Source: Meghimatium bilineatum
Lineage: Eukaryota; Mollusca; Gastropoda; Stylommatophora; Philomycidae
Reading direction: 5' to 3'
Assembly (NCBI GenBank): GCA_034231615.1
Contig: CM067314.1
Location: forward strand, 7,689,501 to 7,753,500
DNA: 64,000 nt
Shown: in pieces, positions 53,539 through 64,000 of the stretch
Layout: every line of letters starts with the position of its first letter
Position numbering within the stretch: the stretch's first letter is position 1
Translations under genes and position numbers: made by a program
Notes under the pieces: generated by a model
What the model was told of the DNA's origin: nothing
The model's input: the letters and a program-made list of their open reading frames with translations, nothing else
Databases searched by the model: none

Positions 53539-54520
53539 TGTGGACCTATATAATTAGTCAAACATTGAGTGCAAGAGATACTGAAGTATAATTGTTCACC
53601 ATATCGTCAGTGAATATATGAAGGAAAATATAAGAAGCGTTACACAGCGCTTTAAAGTGGGATAATATATAATCAACGTTTTGACCAAAAGGTCTTCAGG
53701 TACAAACAATCACAGAATAGAACAATAAAATCAATAAAATACAACGTATCAGTCATGCGGTTTTTTTCCACATGCATTCTTCTTTTCACACACGCACATA
53801 CACCCACCCACACATATATACAAAAGACCAGAGAATGCGGGAGACAGAGATAGAAAGAGAGAGTGACATTTAAAAGAATAGAAAACCGTTTTCACGTATA
53901 TCATTATAAATGCTAGAGGAGATATCGAAGAAACAGGATATCCAATAAACGGGATATCTAACCCAATGTCGTAGCCGAATTTGAAGTGTATTTAATGTTT
54001 GAAAGGATATTGATATCTTTATTATAATGAACTATTTGTAAGTTTGTAAAGCACACCTCCGCAAATCCTCATTGGTCCACTTTTTCGTTGAAACCAAATT
54101 ACTTTGTCAATATATTTTGACAGAATCCGGAACTGTAGAAAATTAGAAGGCAAAATACACAGACGACGAAATCGAATTTCTGTTGAAACACAAAGTAGGA
54201 TGGCGTGACTGTGTGCTGGATTTTGTTTAGTCCTTTTTTAAATATATCCCAAACGGGGATCTGTTTCTTTATTTGAATGGTCTCTTTAAAATAAAAACCC
54301 CAATACCATTGAAACGTATTCTGTTTTAGTTTCGTGTTTTGTTTGTGTGATGTTCTTCTTGTAGAACATTGTCCTCACTGCCATTCTGTAAACCAACCAC
54401 TTGGTAATGTGATAAATGTTCTGCTTTCTCACGTTTCATTTGTAAAAAGCTGTGACTGTCATTATCATGGTTGCCATATTAAGTTATTATTTAAAGCTAG
54501 ATAGCTATAGAAAAAAGTAA
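53539..54520. other. No supported gene
   Basis: AT-rich sequence with a (CACA/GAGA)-rich patch at 53780-53870. No open frame of note. Confidence 0.4.
53640..53755 (-). repeat. Dispersed GAAACGT-like motif, copy 7
   Basis: On minus CCTGAAGACCTTTTGGTC then AAAACGTTGATTAT. The AGACC-TTTT-GGTC hairpin is perfect, although GAAAC has become AAAAC. Confidence 0.45.
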
Positions 54521-54524
54521 ATAT

Positions 54525-54612
54525 AAGTAGGAAGCCAGAGGACAATTAAAAAAAATTCTTGAGACTAACGGGAATTGAACCAGTCCGTTCAATTTGACTA
54601 ACCGCATCTCCA
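54525..54612 (-). mobile_element. SINE-like element family B, copy 2 (internally deleted)
   Basis: On minus: GAGATGCGGTTAGTCAAATT, GAACGGACTGGTTCAATTCC, CGTTAGTCTCAAGAATTTTT, then AATTGTCCTCTGGCTTCC. It lacks the GCTAGGCGATTTGGTG block present in the other copies. Confidence 0.65.
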
Positions 54613-54782
54613 AGAAAATGCGATACGGATATTATGTTATATGTTTGTTGTTACTCAGGATATTTCAAACCTGTATGGGATGTTTGTTATTGTTGTAATA
54701 GTCCTTGTCTCGATCGGTCCGTTCTGGTGACTTTGTGTGCACGGTTTGAAAAGCTTGATGAAATCGCATCTTTTTTTGGCAA

Positions 54783-54890
54783 AGCGGTTAGTCATGTACG
54801 GAAGAACGCATGTTCAATAGTTGCTAGGCGATTTGGTGCCGTTGAACGACTGGTTCAATTCCCGTTAGTCTCAAGAATTTATAGAAAAAA
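54783..54890 (+). mobile_element. SINE-like element family B, copy 3
   Basis: AGCGGTTAGTCATGTACGG, TTGCTAGGCGATTTGGTGCC, GACTGGTTCAATTCCCGTTA, GTCTCAAGAATTTA. Opposite orientation to copy 2, 170 bp away. Confidence 0.65.
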
Positions 54891-54899
54891 AGCCAAATT

Positions 54900-55254
54900 G
54901 TGCAATATTGTTTTATTAAAACCCAAATGAAACCGTGGCCTGTGTCATAGAGTTTGTATGTGGTCTCGTTTTCTCTTCCATGTAACTTATTTTTTTAAAA
55001 CCATTATTTTTCCCCAATCGTGTTTGTCAAGGAAGACACGCCATCACGAATTAATTTTATATTTCACGGTTTCCAGTAATACTTGTCAAAAGTTTTGTTA
55101 CATTTCTTCACATTTGTTAACAGTCGTGTGAAATGTGAATTAATAACTTTGTTGTGATGGTGGAGTGGTTAGTGGGCCTGCTTCACAAACACAAATCTCT
55201 ATAAATTATATCTCCATTTATTCTCTATAAATTCTTGGTCTTCTTTTCTTCGCT
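54900..55254. other. No recognised feature
   Basis: AT-rich sequence between the SINE pair and the arrays. Confidence 0.4.
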
Positions 55255-55392
55255 GAATTCTTTCTCCAATTTTTTTTCCACTAAATCTTTGTCTTCACTT
55301 TTTTCACTAAATCTTTGTCTTCATTTCTTCACTAAATTCTTTGTCTTCACTTCTTTACTAAATTCTTTGTCTTCATTTCTTCGCTAAATTGA
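55255..55392. repeat. Tandem repeat, about 28 bp, 4-5 diverged copies
   Basis: Units of CTTTGTCTTCATTTCTTCAC followed by TAAATT. Confidence 0.75.
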
Positions 55393-55434
55393 GTGGAGCA
55401 GGGTATATGTCAACTTTGATTTACTCATTACATA

Positions 55435-56157
55435 GTTTCTACATTACATAGTTGCCATATCACATAGTTGCCATATCACAAAGTTGCTATATCACATAGT
55501 TGCCATATCACATAGTTGCCATATCACATAGTTGCCATATCACATAGTTTCTACATTACATAGTTGCCATATCACATAATTGCCATATCACATAGTTGCC
55601 ATATCACATAGTTGCCATATCACCTTGTTGCCATATCACATAGTTGCCATATCACATAGTTGCCATATCACATTGTTTCTACATTACATAGTTTCTACAT
55701 TACATAGTTGCCATATCACATAGTTGCCATATCACATAGTTTCTACATTACATAGTTTCTACATTACATAGTTGCCATATCACATAGTTGCCATATCACA
55801 TAGTTTCTACATTACATAGTTTCTACATTACATAGTTGCCATATCACATAGTTGCCATATCACAAAGTTGCCATATCACATAGTTACCATATCACATAGT
55901 TGCCATATCACATAGTTGCCATATCACATAGTTGCCATATCACATAGTTGCCATATCACATAGTTGCCATATCACATAGTTGCATATCACATAGTTGCCA
56001 TATCACATAGTTGCCATATCACATAGTTGCCATATCACATAGTTGCCATATCACATAGTTGCCATATCACATAGTTGCCATATCACATAGTTGCCATATC
56101 ACATAGTTGCCATATCACATAGTTGCCATATCAAATAATTGCCATATCACATAGTTG
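55435..56157. repeat. 16 bp minisatellite CATAGTTGCCATATCA, about 45 copies
   Basis: A second unit type, CATAGTTTCTACATTA, is interspersed in pairs in the left half, showing a higher-order pattern. The right half is nearly pure. Confidence 0.97.
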
Positions 56158-56304
56158 CCGAACAAGGCTGTTAGATGGGATCACTACTCTATGTGAGTAA
56201 AATTCTGTCAAGATCTCTTCATTATGATGCGTATCTGTAACAGTAAGAGGTGTAACCGCATTAAAGTTTGTAAAAACAACCACTGTATATCACGAATATG
56301 CCCT

Positions 56305-56790
56305 GAAATTAAAAGATAAATGACTTACAGTATATTTCTACCAACACTGTGTTTACAATGTCAAACCTGGATTCTATCATCTTGACATTAAAGAAATTTA
56401 TTGACATGTGAGATGAAATTCTTGAAGAAAACTGAAGGGATCACCAGGCGTGACATATTACGAAATGAAGATATCAGGGAATGAATAAGTATAATACCGT
56501 GCACAGAATACATAGAGCGAGAACAGATCAAGTGGTTTGGCCACATTATGAGAATGCATCACGAAAAGTTGCCCGTACAGGCATATAACCAAATGAGATC
56601 AGGGTACAAAGCCAGAGGAAGACCACGAAAAAGATGGATAGAAAACATCAGGAAAATCTTCACCAAACACGGTCATTGCACAACCGAGGCAATACATCTG
56701 GTCTTAGAATACAGGCTCGAGCTCCAATCACCCCTAATCTTAACGACAAGATTGGATAACAAACCACCCGGGGAAAGACAATAGTCAATA
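56305..56790 (+). mobile_element. LINE 3' part (CLQCQTW / IEREQIKWFGH family), copy 2
   Basis: Across frames: FLPTLCLQCQTWILSS, MKFLKKTEGITRRDILR, then open 56548-56784 with MRMHHEKLPVQAYNQMRSGY, KARGRPRKRWIENIRKIF and TEAIHLVLEYRLEL. Same family as 46800-47500. Confidence 0.82.
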
Positions 56791-57101
56791 GACCCGGAAG
56801 TTCTCAACTGCTTAGTTGGTGGTTGACCAAAAACGGCACAGAATTTAGTGCAGTCTTCGTGAAGCACTGATAATGAATGCCGTCATTGTTCGACACTCCC
56901 AAAGCGCATTACCCGAAGTCCATTTTCTGATGGCTGTGTCAGGCATTTAAAAAAAAAAAAGTGCATTTGCATATCACGATTAAGTAGTTCGTCAATTAAA
57001 ATCCGGATCGTGTGGTCTTCGTGCGTGACTTGGTTACTGCACCACAGTCGAGGTCTAGACAGAAATCTAAAACATGTCTAATGCAGCACAGACCAATGGT
57101 A

Positions 57102-57186
57102 GTCATTATTATCAAGTGCCGTCTCCGCAACGAAGGTTGGCTGCAAGAGATCTCTAACATTTCCTGTCTCTTGATTTGGTGGTGTC
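57102..57186 (-). mobile_element. RTE-like LINE, extreme 3' end only, copy 4
   Basis: Plus view ATTATTATCAAGTGCCGTC, TCCGCAACGAAGGTTGGCTG, TTTCCTGTCTCTTG, GGTGGTG. Matches the last 85 bp of the element at 35953. Confidence 0.8.
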
Positions 57187-57189
57187 AAT

Positions 57190-58575
57190 AGTATAGTACA
57201 CGGTTAATGTGGTCTCATGTCTAACGAGCCACAGACCAATAGTAGATCACACTGTTAATGTGATTTCGTGTCTAACAGACCAAAGACCAACACTAGACCA
57301 CATAGCTAATGTGATCTCATGTCTAACAGACCAACACTAGACCATATAGCTAATGTGATCTCATGTCTAACAGACCAACACTAGACCACATAGCTAATGT
57401 GATCTCATGTCTAACAGACCAACACTAGACCACATAGCTAATGTGATCTCATGTCTAACAGACCACAGATCAACACTAGACCACATAGCTAATGTGATCT
57501 CATGTCTAACAGACCACAGACCAACACTAGACCACATAGCTAATGTGATCTCATGTCTAACAGACCAACACTAGACCACATAGCTAATGTGATCTCATGT
57601 CTAACAGACCAACACTAGACCACATAGCTAATGTGATCTCATGTCTAACAGACCAACACTAGACCACATAGCTAATGTGATCTCATGTCTAACAGACCAA
57701 CACTAGACCACATAGCTAATGTGATCTCATGTCTAACAGACCAACACTAGACCACATAGCTAATGTGATCTCATGTCTAACAGACCAACACTAGACCACA
57801 TAGCTAATGTGATCTCATGTCTAACAGACCAACACTAGACCACATAGCTAATGTGATCTCATGTCTAACAGACCAACACTAGACCACATAGCTAATGTGA
57901 TCTCATGTCTATCAGACCAACACTAGACCACATAGCTAATGTGATCTCATGTCTAACAGACCAACACTAGACCACATAGCTAATGTGATCTCATGTCTAA
58001 CAGACCAACACTAGACCACATAGCTAATGTGATCTCATGTCTAACAGACCAACACTAGACCACATAGCTAATGTGATCTCATGTCTAACAGACCAACACT
58101 AGACCACATAGCTAATGTGATCTCATGTCTAACAGACCAACACTAGACCACATAGCTAATGTGATCTCATGTCTAACAGACCAACACTAGACCACATAGC
58201 TAATGTGATCTCATGTCTAACAGACCAACACTAGACCACATAGCTAATGTGATCTCATGTCTAACAGACCAACACTAGACCACATAGCTAATGTGATCTC
58301 ATGTCTAACAGACCAACACTAGACCACATAGCTAATGTGATCTCATGTCTAACAGACCAACACTAGACCACATAGCTAATGTGATCTCATGTCTAACAGA
58401 CCAACACTAGACCACATAGCTAATGTGATCTCATGTCTAACAGACCAACACTAGACCACATAGCTAATGTGATCTCATGTCTAACAGACCAACACTAAAC
58501 CACATAGCTAATGTGATCTCATGTCTAACAGACCAACACTAGACCACATAGCTAATGTGATCTCATGTCTAACAT
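57190..58575. repeat. 44 bp minisatellite, about 30 copies
   Basis: Unit contains GACCAACACTAGACCACATA, GCTAATGTGATCTCATGTCT, then AACA. A longer variant with CAGACCACAGAC occurs in a few units near 57465-57520. The remaining units are almost identical. Confidence 0.98.
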
Positions 58576-58955
58576 GTTGAAGTCTGGCGTAAGCGTTCAG
58601 TGATCTCCACAATTGCTTTCTCCATCTCAAGAATTGTTAATCAAGATTAATGTTGCCTCTCTGTCATGCCACAACCGTTAAACTATCTCAAATGTTTCCG
58701 AGTAAAAGAGTTCTATCTTTATTTCTTCCAATCTGAAATGTCATTGAGTTCTACCTATCGTTCTTTCTTTTAATTTACAATGTTAACCCATTATCGAGTT
58801 CTATCTTTCTTTCTTTCAATCTAAAATGTTAACCCGTTATCGAGTGTTTCTTTCGTTCTTCAAATATTCCTTTCCGCCATCACTATGCTTTTTTAAACAT
58901 TTTCCTTGTCTCATAAGGTGACATAAAAATAAGAATTGCCGTCTTCTGATGTTAG
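58576..58955. other. Spacer with degenerate ATCGAGTTCTATCTTTCTTT repeats
   Basis: Three diverged copies of a roughly 55 bp T-rich segment at 58700-58860 (AATGTTAACCCATTATCGAG). No gene. Confidence 0.45.
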
Positions 58956-58959
58956 TAGG

Positions 58960-59272
58960 TTTCGCTGGGTTCGTATTTGTTTCTTATGAGCCATAGCTTT
59001 CAATAGTGAAACGACGAAAACTAGCATGGTTTGGACATGTAAGAAGGCATGACTCCTTGTCAAAAACAATACTGCAGGGAACTGTCGAATAGGGAAGAAG
59101 CAGAGGAGGGAAAAGAAAGGCATGGACAGACAACATCAAGGAATGGACAAGATATTTCCACACTCATCCGCATCGCTGAGGATAGAATTCGCCGGAGGAC
59201 TCTGTGTGCTGAAGCATTCAATGTGGTACCCCTACGACCCTGAAGGGTTACGGGTTAATTGATTGATGTGTT
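58960..59272 (+). mobile_element. LINE 3' fragment (VKRRKLAWFGHV family), copy 1
   Basis: Across frames: IVKRRKLAWFGHVRRHDSL, SKTILQGTVE stop, KAWTDNIKEWTRYF, then LIRIAEDRIRRRTLCAEAFN and VVPLRP stop, followed by an ATTGATTGATG tail. Very close to 62100-62640. Confidence 0.85.
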
Positions 59273-59279
59273 TCTTTGA

Positions 59280-59430
59280 GGAGATTCTAGTTAGTTTTTC
59301 TAGCTGTCCATGATACTATAATAATTCTTCTATAGAACTGCATCACTGACACTTCGAATTGTCACTATCCTGTGTATTTATTGCCCAAGAATCACATCCA
59401 TATCTCAAGAACTGGTGAATCTTGGAATAG
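59280..59430 (-). mobile_element. LINE fragment (RELWR family), copy 3
   Basis: CTAGCTGTCCATGATACTAT, AATTCTTCTATAGAACTGCA, then TATTGCCCAAGAATCACATC, parallel to 16240-16340 of the copy at 15935. Confidence 0.6.
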
Positions 59431-59439
59431 GGTAATGAA

Positions 59440-59560
59440 GTTCGTTTAGCACTTGTAACACGTATAATAACACATACAAATGGACGTTTCGGCCACAAGG
59501 CTTCAAAAAGAACACATAGTATGACGAGTAAGATCTGTCAACAACAAAAAATGACATCAG
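59440..59560 (-). repeat. Dispersed GAAACGT motif, copy 8
   Basis: On minus CTTTTTGAAGCCTTGTGGCC then GAAACGTCCATTTG. The stem GCC/GGC pairs and GAAAC is intact. Confidence 0.45.
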
Positions 59561-59829
59561 AGTTAGACACCATTAAAAACGCATCGAAAGCATGATTTTT
59601 TTTTCGCGCTTAAAATAGTTATGTATGTGAGCTATTCTTCAACCCAGAATGAGTGTAAGTGATAAAGTTTGTACATCCGCATTATTTTGTTGATGTGATT
59701 TTTCTTTCGCATTTTTCATGCTTCACATTCAAAACAGGAAAGAAGCCAATTCAGACTGTATTAAAAGTAAAAGCAGATTGAAATGTGGCACACGCATTAA
59801 CAAAAATTTAGACGAGTAAAATACATTAT

Positions 59830-61170
59830 GTTTTTTTTTTCAAAAGAAGGTCTGTTACTGTTTTTTTTTCAAACGAGGGTCTGTTACTATTTTTTATTCA
59901 AAAGAAGGTCTGTTACTGTTTTTTTTTCAACGAAGGTCTGTTACTATTTTTTATTCAAAAGAAGGTCTGTTACTGTTTTTTTTCAAAAGAAGGTCTGTCA
60001 CTGTTTTTTATTCAAAAGAAGGTCTGTTACTGTTTTTTTTCAAAAGAAGGTCTGTTACTGTTTTTTTTTCAAAAGAAGGTCTGTTACTGTTTTTTTTCAA
60101 AAGAAGGTCTGTTACTGTTTTTTTTCAAAAGAAGGTCTGTTACTGTTTTTTATTCAAAAGAAGGTCTGTTACTGTTTTTTTTCAAAAGAAGGTCTGTTAC
60201 TGTTTTTATTCAAAAGAAGGTCTGTTACTGTTTTTATTCAAAAGAAGGTCTGTTACTGTTTTTTTTCAAAAGAAGGTCTGTTACTGTTTTTATTCAAAAG
60301 AAGGTCTGTTACTGTTTTTTTTCAAAAGAAGGTCTGTTACTGTTTTTTATTCAAAAGAAGGTCTGTTACTGTTTTTTTTTCAAAAGAAGGTCTGTTACTG
60401 TTTTTTTTCAAAAGAAGGTCTGTTACTGTTTTTTTTCAAAAGAAGGTCTGTTACTGTTTTTTTTCAAAAGAAGGTCTGTTACTGTTTTTTTTCAAAAGAA
60501 GGTCTCTTACTATTTTTTATTCAAAAGAAGGTCTGTTACTGTTTTTATTCAAAAGAAGGTCTGTTACTGTTTTTATTCAAAAGAAGGTCTGTTACTGTTT
60601 TTTTTCAAAAGAAGGTCTGTTACTGTTTTTTTTTCAAAAGAAGGTCTGTTACTGTTTTTTTTCAAAAGAAGGTCTGTTACTGTTTTTTTTCAAAAGAAGG
60701 TCTGTTACTGTTTTTTATTCAAAAGAAGGTCTGTTACTGTTTTTTTTCAAAAGAAGGTCTGTTACTGTTTTTATTCAAAAGAAGGTCTGTTACTGTTTTT
60801 ATTCAAAAGAAGGTCTGTTACTGTTTTTTTTCAAAAGAAGGTCTGTTACTGTTTTTATTCAAAAGAAGGTCTGTTACTGTTTTTTTTCAAAAGAAGGTCT
60901 GTTACTGTTTTTTATTCAAAAGAAGGTCTGTTACTGTTTTTTTTTCAAAAGAAGGTCTGTTACTGTTTTTTTTCAAAAGAAGGTCTGTTACTGTTTTTTT
61001 TCAAAAGAAGGTCTGTTACTGTTTTTTTTCAAAAGAAGGTCTGTTACTGTTTTTTTTCAAAAGAAGGTCTCTTACTATTTTTTATTCAAAAGAAGGTCTG
61101 TTACTGTTTTTATTCAAAAGAAGGTCTGTTACTGTTTTTATTCAAAAGAAGGTCTGTTACTGTTTTTTTT
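59830..61170. repeat. 27-29 bp poly-T minisatellite with a 565 bp higher-order repeat, about 47 copies
   Basis: Unit contains AAAAGAAGGTCTGTTACTGT followed by T6-T9 or TTTTTATTC. Differences in T-run length keep a 450-codon plus frame open by chance (VCYCFFQKK, SVTVFIQ). The same order of variants recurs 565 bp apart, for example GGTCTCTTAC at 60501 and 61066. Not a gene. Confidence 0.96.
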
Positions 61171-61547
61171 CCTCGACTGACGTTACAAGAGCGATGACAT
61201 GCAGCTGGCATGTTTGTCAGTGCAATGACAACAAGAGAAGCTGCCATACGTGTCATTTGTGACCTGTTCACTGTAATAAGGCTGCACCAACGGTTCCTGT
61301 CAACATATACCACATATGACTGCGCCTGACCTAGTCTAACAACACTAGCACAACATCACCATATTGTACTTATGAAATCGCATCCAAACAGCAAACAGAC
61401 AACAGCTCATACACTTATTATCGCAACATCGCATCAGATAGCACTTCATACACGGGGCTTATTATCGCAAACATCGTGTGAAGGAGACTTCATTCCTCTT
61501 GCTTGCAATCAAAGAAGTCATAACATAAATTAAGTATATATTAATAT
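61171..61547. other. Unassigned; possible decayed coding repeat on minus
   Basis: A minus frame near 61180-61280 reads MTRMAASLVVIALTNMPAA with CHRSCN. It may be a transposon remnant but I cannot name the family. Confidence 0.3.
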
Positions 61548-61555
61548 ACACCACA

Positions 61556-61723
61556 CAGTGCAAGATTTACATATAAGCTAAACAAACTATAGCTTAGCCC
61601 CCCCCCCACATTCTTCAGGTGCTCCAAACAATCATATTTGGCACTGATATATGATATCTGGACTTATAAAGTGCCCCATATCTCAAATATCTTAGGGCCT
61701 TATCAAGTTTAAATCCGGCTCTG
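61556..61723. mobile_element. hAT-type MITE, copy 2, with perfect 8 bp target duplication
   Basis: Starts CAGTGCAAGATTTACATA and ends TTTAAATCCGGCTCTG. Flanked by ACACCACA on both sides (61548-61555 and 61724-61731). Interior matches copy 1 (ACTATAGCTTA, ATATTTGGCACTGA, CCCATATCTCAAATA, CTTAGGGCC, TATCAAG). 168 bp. Confidence 0.93.
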
Positions 61724-61921
61724 ACACCACACAACCAACAGAATGGCATCTGCATAACACAATATTCAGCAACCAAGCTTTTATTTGTTAAATACTGTAT
61801 ATGTAAATTAGCAAATGGTTCATAAATGTGGAAAAAAACATTGTTTACAACACCTACAGTGACTCAAGTAAAAACAAAATGTTGATGCTTTGTTATTGGT
61901 TCCTATTATATAGTATGCTTT

Positions 61922-62020
61922 TTAAAAAAAATAAAGAAACGCACCGTTTTTGGAGTTACTTTTATGAAAGATATATGCTGATATGACGTAATTGAACCTA
62001 TCGACTGTGTCCACCTCTCA
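61922..62020 (+). mobile_element. Tc1-like transposon, 5' end fragment
   Basis: AAGAAACGCACCGTTTTTGG, AGTTACTTTTATGAAAG, then AACCTATCGACTGTGTCCAC matches the first 100 bp of the Tc1-like elements at 20541 and 28686. The rest is absent. Confidence 0.72.
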
Positions 62021-62099
62021 CATACATACACAAGAATAGTTAGCACTAACGATCTGCATAGACTTATCTTTGCTGTAATACTCATCAATAATCAATATC

Positions 62100-62640
62100 A
62101 ATAAAACCCATAACCATTCAGGGTCGTAGGGGTACCACATTGGAAGCTTCAGCACACAGAGTCCTCCAGCGAATTCTATCCTCAGCGATGCGGATGAGTG
62201 TGGAAATATCTAGCCCTGTCCATTCCTTGATGTTGTCTGTCCATGTCTTTATTTGTCCTCCTATGCTTCTTCCACCCTCGACAGTTCCCTGCAGTATTGT
62301 TTTTGACAAGGAATCGTGCCTGCATACATGTCCGAACCATGCTAGTTTTCGTCGTTTCACTATTGAAAGCAATGGCTCCTGGAAACCTGCACACATCTCT
62401 ACTTTATTTCTTACGTACACATTGGTCTTATGTTCCCTATAGGAAATTCGTAGAATTCTTCTGTAGCATTTATACTCGAAAGCCTGTAATCTTCTCTCCA
62501 TGTCCGCAGTGAGTGTCCAACTCTCACAACCATACAACACAACGGAAAGCACCAGCGACCTATACAGTGTGATTTTCACTCCAACACTGATTGTAATTAT
62601 CCATTGTAGTATTTCATTGGGCAAAAGGTTTAGCTAGTGG
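62100..62640 (-). mobile_element. LINE 3' part (CESWTLTADMERR family), copy 2
   Basis: Minus frame of 168 codons, undamaged over the C terminus: ITLYRSLVLSVVLYGCESWT, LTADMERRLQAFEYKCYRR, SYREHKTNVYVRNKV, LLSIVKRRKLAWFGHVCR, ILQGTVEGGRS, then WTGLDISTLIRIAEDRIRWR, TLCAEASNVVPLRP stop. This is the region after the reverse transcriptase of an RTE/CR1-type LINE. The 3' flank is ATTGATATTGATTATTGATG-like. Confidence 0.88.
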
Positions 62641-62849
62641 TGCCCATCTCCTCTCCAGCTGTCCTTCCGTAATACTCATATTAATTTTCCAAGCTATATT
62701 CACACCTCGTAATGGTAACATGCGCATAGAATAGGAGAGGGTAGGGGATTCATATCGCGTGAGTCATAGGAAGACAGATCATGTCACTTAGTGCTAGGAA
62801 ACAAGCTAAATAAAAGTTAACAAGCTAAATAAAAGGGGATGGAATGAGT

Positions 62850-63360
62850 GTAGATATTAAATTATTAACATCTAAACAAATTACAAATCTAAACAAAAAG
62901 TTAAAAATGAGAATTATAAAATGATATATCTGCTCTATATTAATATATGGCTCAGAAACATGGACACTAAATAAACAAGTAGAAGACAGAATTGATGCCT
63001 TTGAGATGTGGGTATATAGAAGAATAGGGATAATATCATGGAAAGAGAAGAAAACAAATAAAGAGATGCTAAAGACACTTAATATGAAGAAAGAACTACT
63101 AAGAGAAATAAAGATGAGGCAAATAAAATATTTTGGACACATTAAAAGACGTGACACCCTATTGAAGACCTTACTTGAGGGTAAAGTCAAAGGGAAGCGA
63201 GCAAGAGGTAGGCAGAGATACAAGTGGGAGGTTAACATCACACGATGGACAGGTTACAGTCTAGCAGAGTGCACCACAAAGACAAGAGGCAGGAGATGTT
63301 GGAGATGCGTTGCAGCCAACCTTCGTTGCGGAGACGGCACTTAATGATGATGATGATGAA
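62850..63360 (+). mobile_element. RTE-like LINE 3' fragment, (ATG)n tail, copy 5
   Basis: Relics before 62950 (LLTSKQITNLNKK), then SETWTLNKQVEDRIDAFEM, WVYRRIGIISWKEKKTNKE, MRQIKYFGHIKRRDTLLKT, LEGKVKGKRARGRQRYKWE, and in frame to RCWRCVAANLRCGDGT stop and ATGATGATGATG. This copy keeps the natural stop of the family. Confidence 0.9.
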
Positions 63361-63764
63361 AATGAGTGTATGAACTGCTACACACCCCCATACTAACTTA
63401 CCCAAAAACAATTCATAAAATCCCACACAATGGAGATTAGCTTTTTGTTTTAAGTAAGTCCCTTGCCGGAGACAGGTATATAACGGTACTTAACAGCGTT
63501 CGTTATCTCGAGTGTTATTTTGATTTCATACCCCACAATTACGCAATACACTAGCATCAAGTTCCTGTATCTAAGACCATCATTGACATTTAACATTTAC
63601 AAACACTGGTCTTATCATTGACACCGATTACGGATATTGTGTGCCAGTCACTCCCTGACAAGGTGACCCGGGTGGCGAGTTCATTCATCCCTATTCCTTT
63701 GTAAAGTAAAATAACACTTGTAATCCATTTGGTCATCAGAAAATAGGTAATTAGCAAGGACTCA
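63361..63764. other. No recognised feature
   Basis: Unique-looking sequence without supported open frame. Confidence 0.4.
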
Positions 63765-63767
63765 GAT

Positions 63768-63838
63768 GTTCGATTCCCTTCTCCGGACTACATCCTGCTA
63801 ATCTGCAGGAGAGTGAGAAGGACATAAGAAGAAAGGAT
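63768..63838 (+). mobile_element. SINE-like retroposon family D, 3' end fragment
   Basis: CTCCGGACTACATCCTGC, TAATCTGCAGGAG, then GAGAAGGACATAAGAAGAAA. Only the last 70 bp of family D are present. Confidence 0.7.
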
Positions 63839-63882
63839 GTACAAATATGTTTGAATATTCACGACTGTCATAGTTAGAAGAA

Positions 63883-64000
63883 GGTACTGTAGGATGTCTA
63901 GTTGACAAGTACTGTAGGATGTCTAGTTAACAAGTAAATACTGTAGGATGTCTAGTTAACAAGTAAGTACTGTAGGATGTCTAGTTAACAAGTAAGTACT
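63883..64000. repeat. 29-33 bp minisatellite running off the right edge
   Basis: Unit contains GTACTGTAGGATGTCTAGTT, then AACAAGTAA. At least four copies. Confidence 0.9.

Noticed and set aside
52959-53561. 200-codon Cys/Leu-rich frame on minus
   Set aside because: Translation of a (CAGA/CAGG)n tetranucleotide tract; no start context or domain.
59828-61180. 450-codon open frame on plus
   Set aside because: It is a 27-29 bp poly-T minisatellite read in whichever frame stays open; composition is only the repeat unit and no domain is visible.

Overview
This is a 64 kb piece of a repeat-dense animal nuclear genome. It has spliced exons with GT-AG introns, many truncated non-LTR retrotransposons (LINEs), SINE-like retroposons, Tc1/mariner and hAT-type DNA elements, and about fifty tandem arrays. 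By my own rough sum the arrays cover about 20 kb, or roughly 30% of the window. A SINE-like family with a conserved AAAGGCGACTA motif, the mix of RTE-like and RNase H-bearing LINEs, and an invertebrate-looking dual oxidase point to a lophotrochozoan, most likely a mollusc. That placement is inference.

The only host protein gene I can support is the 5' part of a dual oxidase (DUOX) gene on the minus strand. I assembled it from four short exons: 16744-16690 (start codon and signal peptide), 11411-11331, 5162-4992 and 1907-1720. The rest of the gene lies beyond the left edge. The exons join in frame (phases 1, 1, 1, then 0) into 165 residues: a signal peptide, then the start of the peroxidase-like domain with QRFDGWYNN, NPRRISN, FFGQIVQHEI, GDKTMPYE and TGQSPNNPR in the order expected for DUOX. 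The three introns (about 5.3, 6.2 and 3.1 kb) are full of minisatellites and LINE or SINE insertions. A TATAAAA sits about 110 bp upstream of the ATG.

From about 16.9 kb to the right edge I see no convincing host gene. The content is 3' LINE fragments of at least seven families, recognisable by their C-terminal reverse-transcriptase, RNase H or CxxC tails and by family-specific microsatellite ends: (ATG)n, (CTAA)n, (GAA)n, (ACA)n. There are two deletion derivatives of one Tc1-like transposon, one of them split by a tRNA-derived SINE with its target duplication intact. There are two hAT-type MITEs with perfect 8 bp duplications, three inverted-repeat (foldback) elements, and SINE-like retroposons with 10-12 bp duplications.

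The main theme outside the gene is tandem arrays that appear to arise from transposon sequence. A LINE 3' end became a 31 bp minisatellite (18.6 kb), a SINE-like core became 15 bp and 58 bp arrays (24.5 and 40.2 kb), and LINE tails expanded to microsatellites (2.3 and 48.3 kb). Most long open reading frames here are arrays read in a stop-free frame, not genes.
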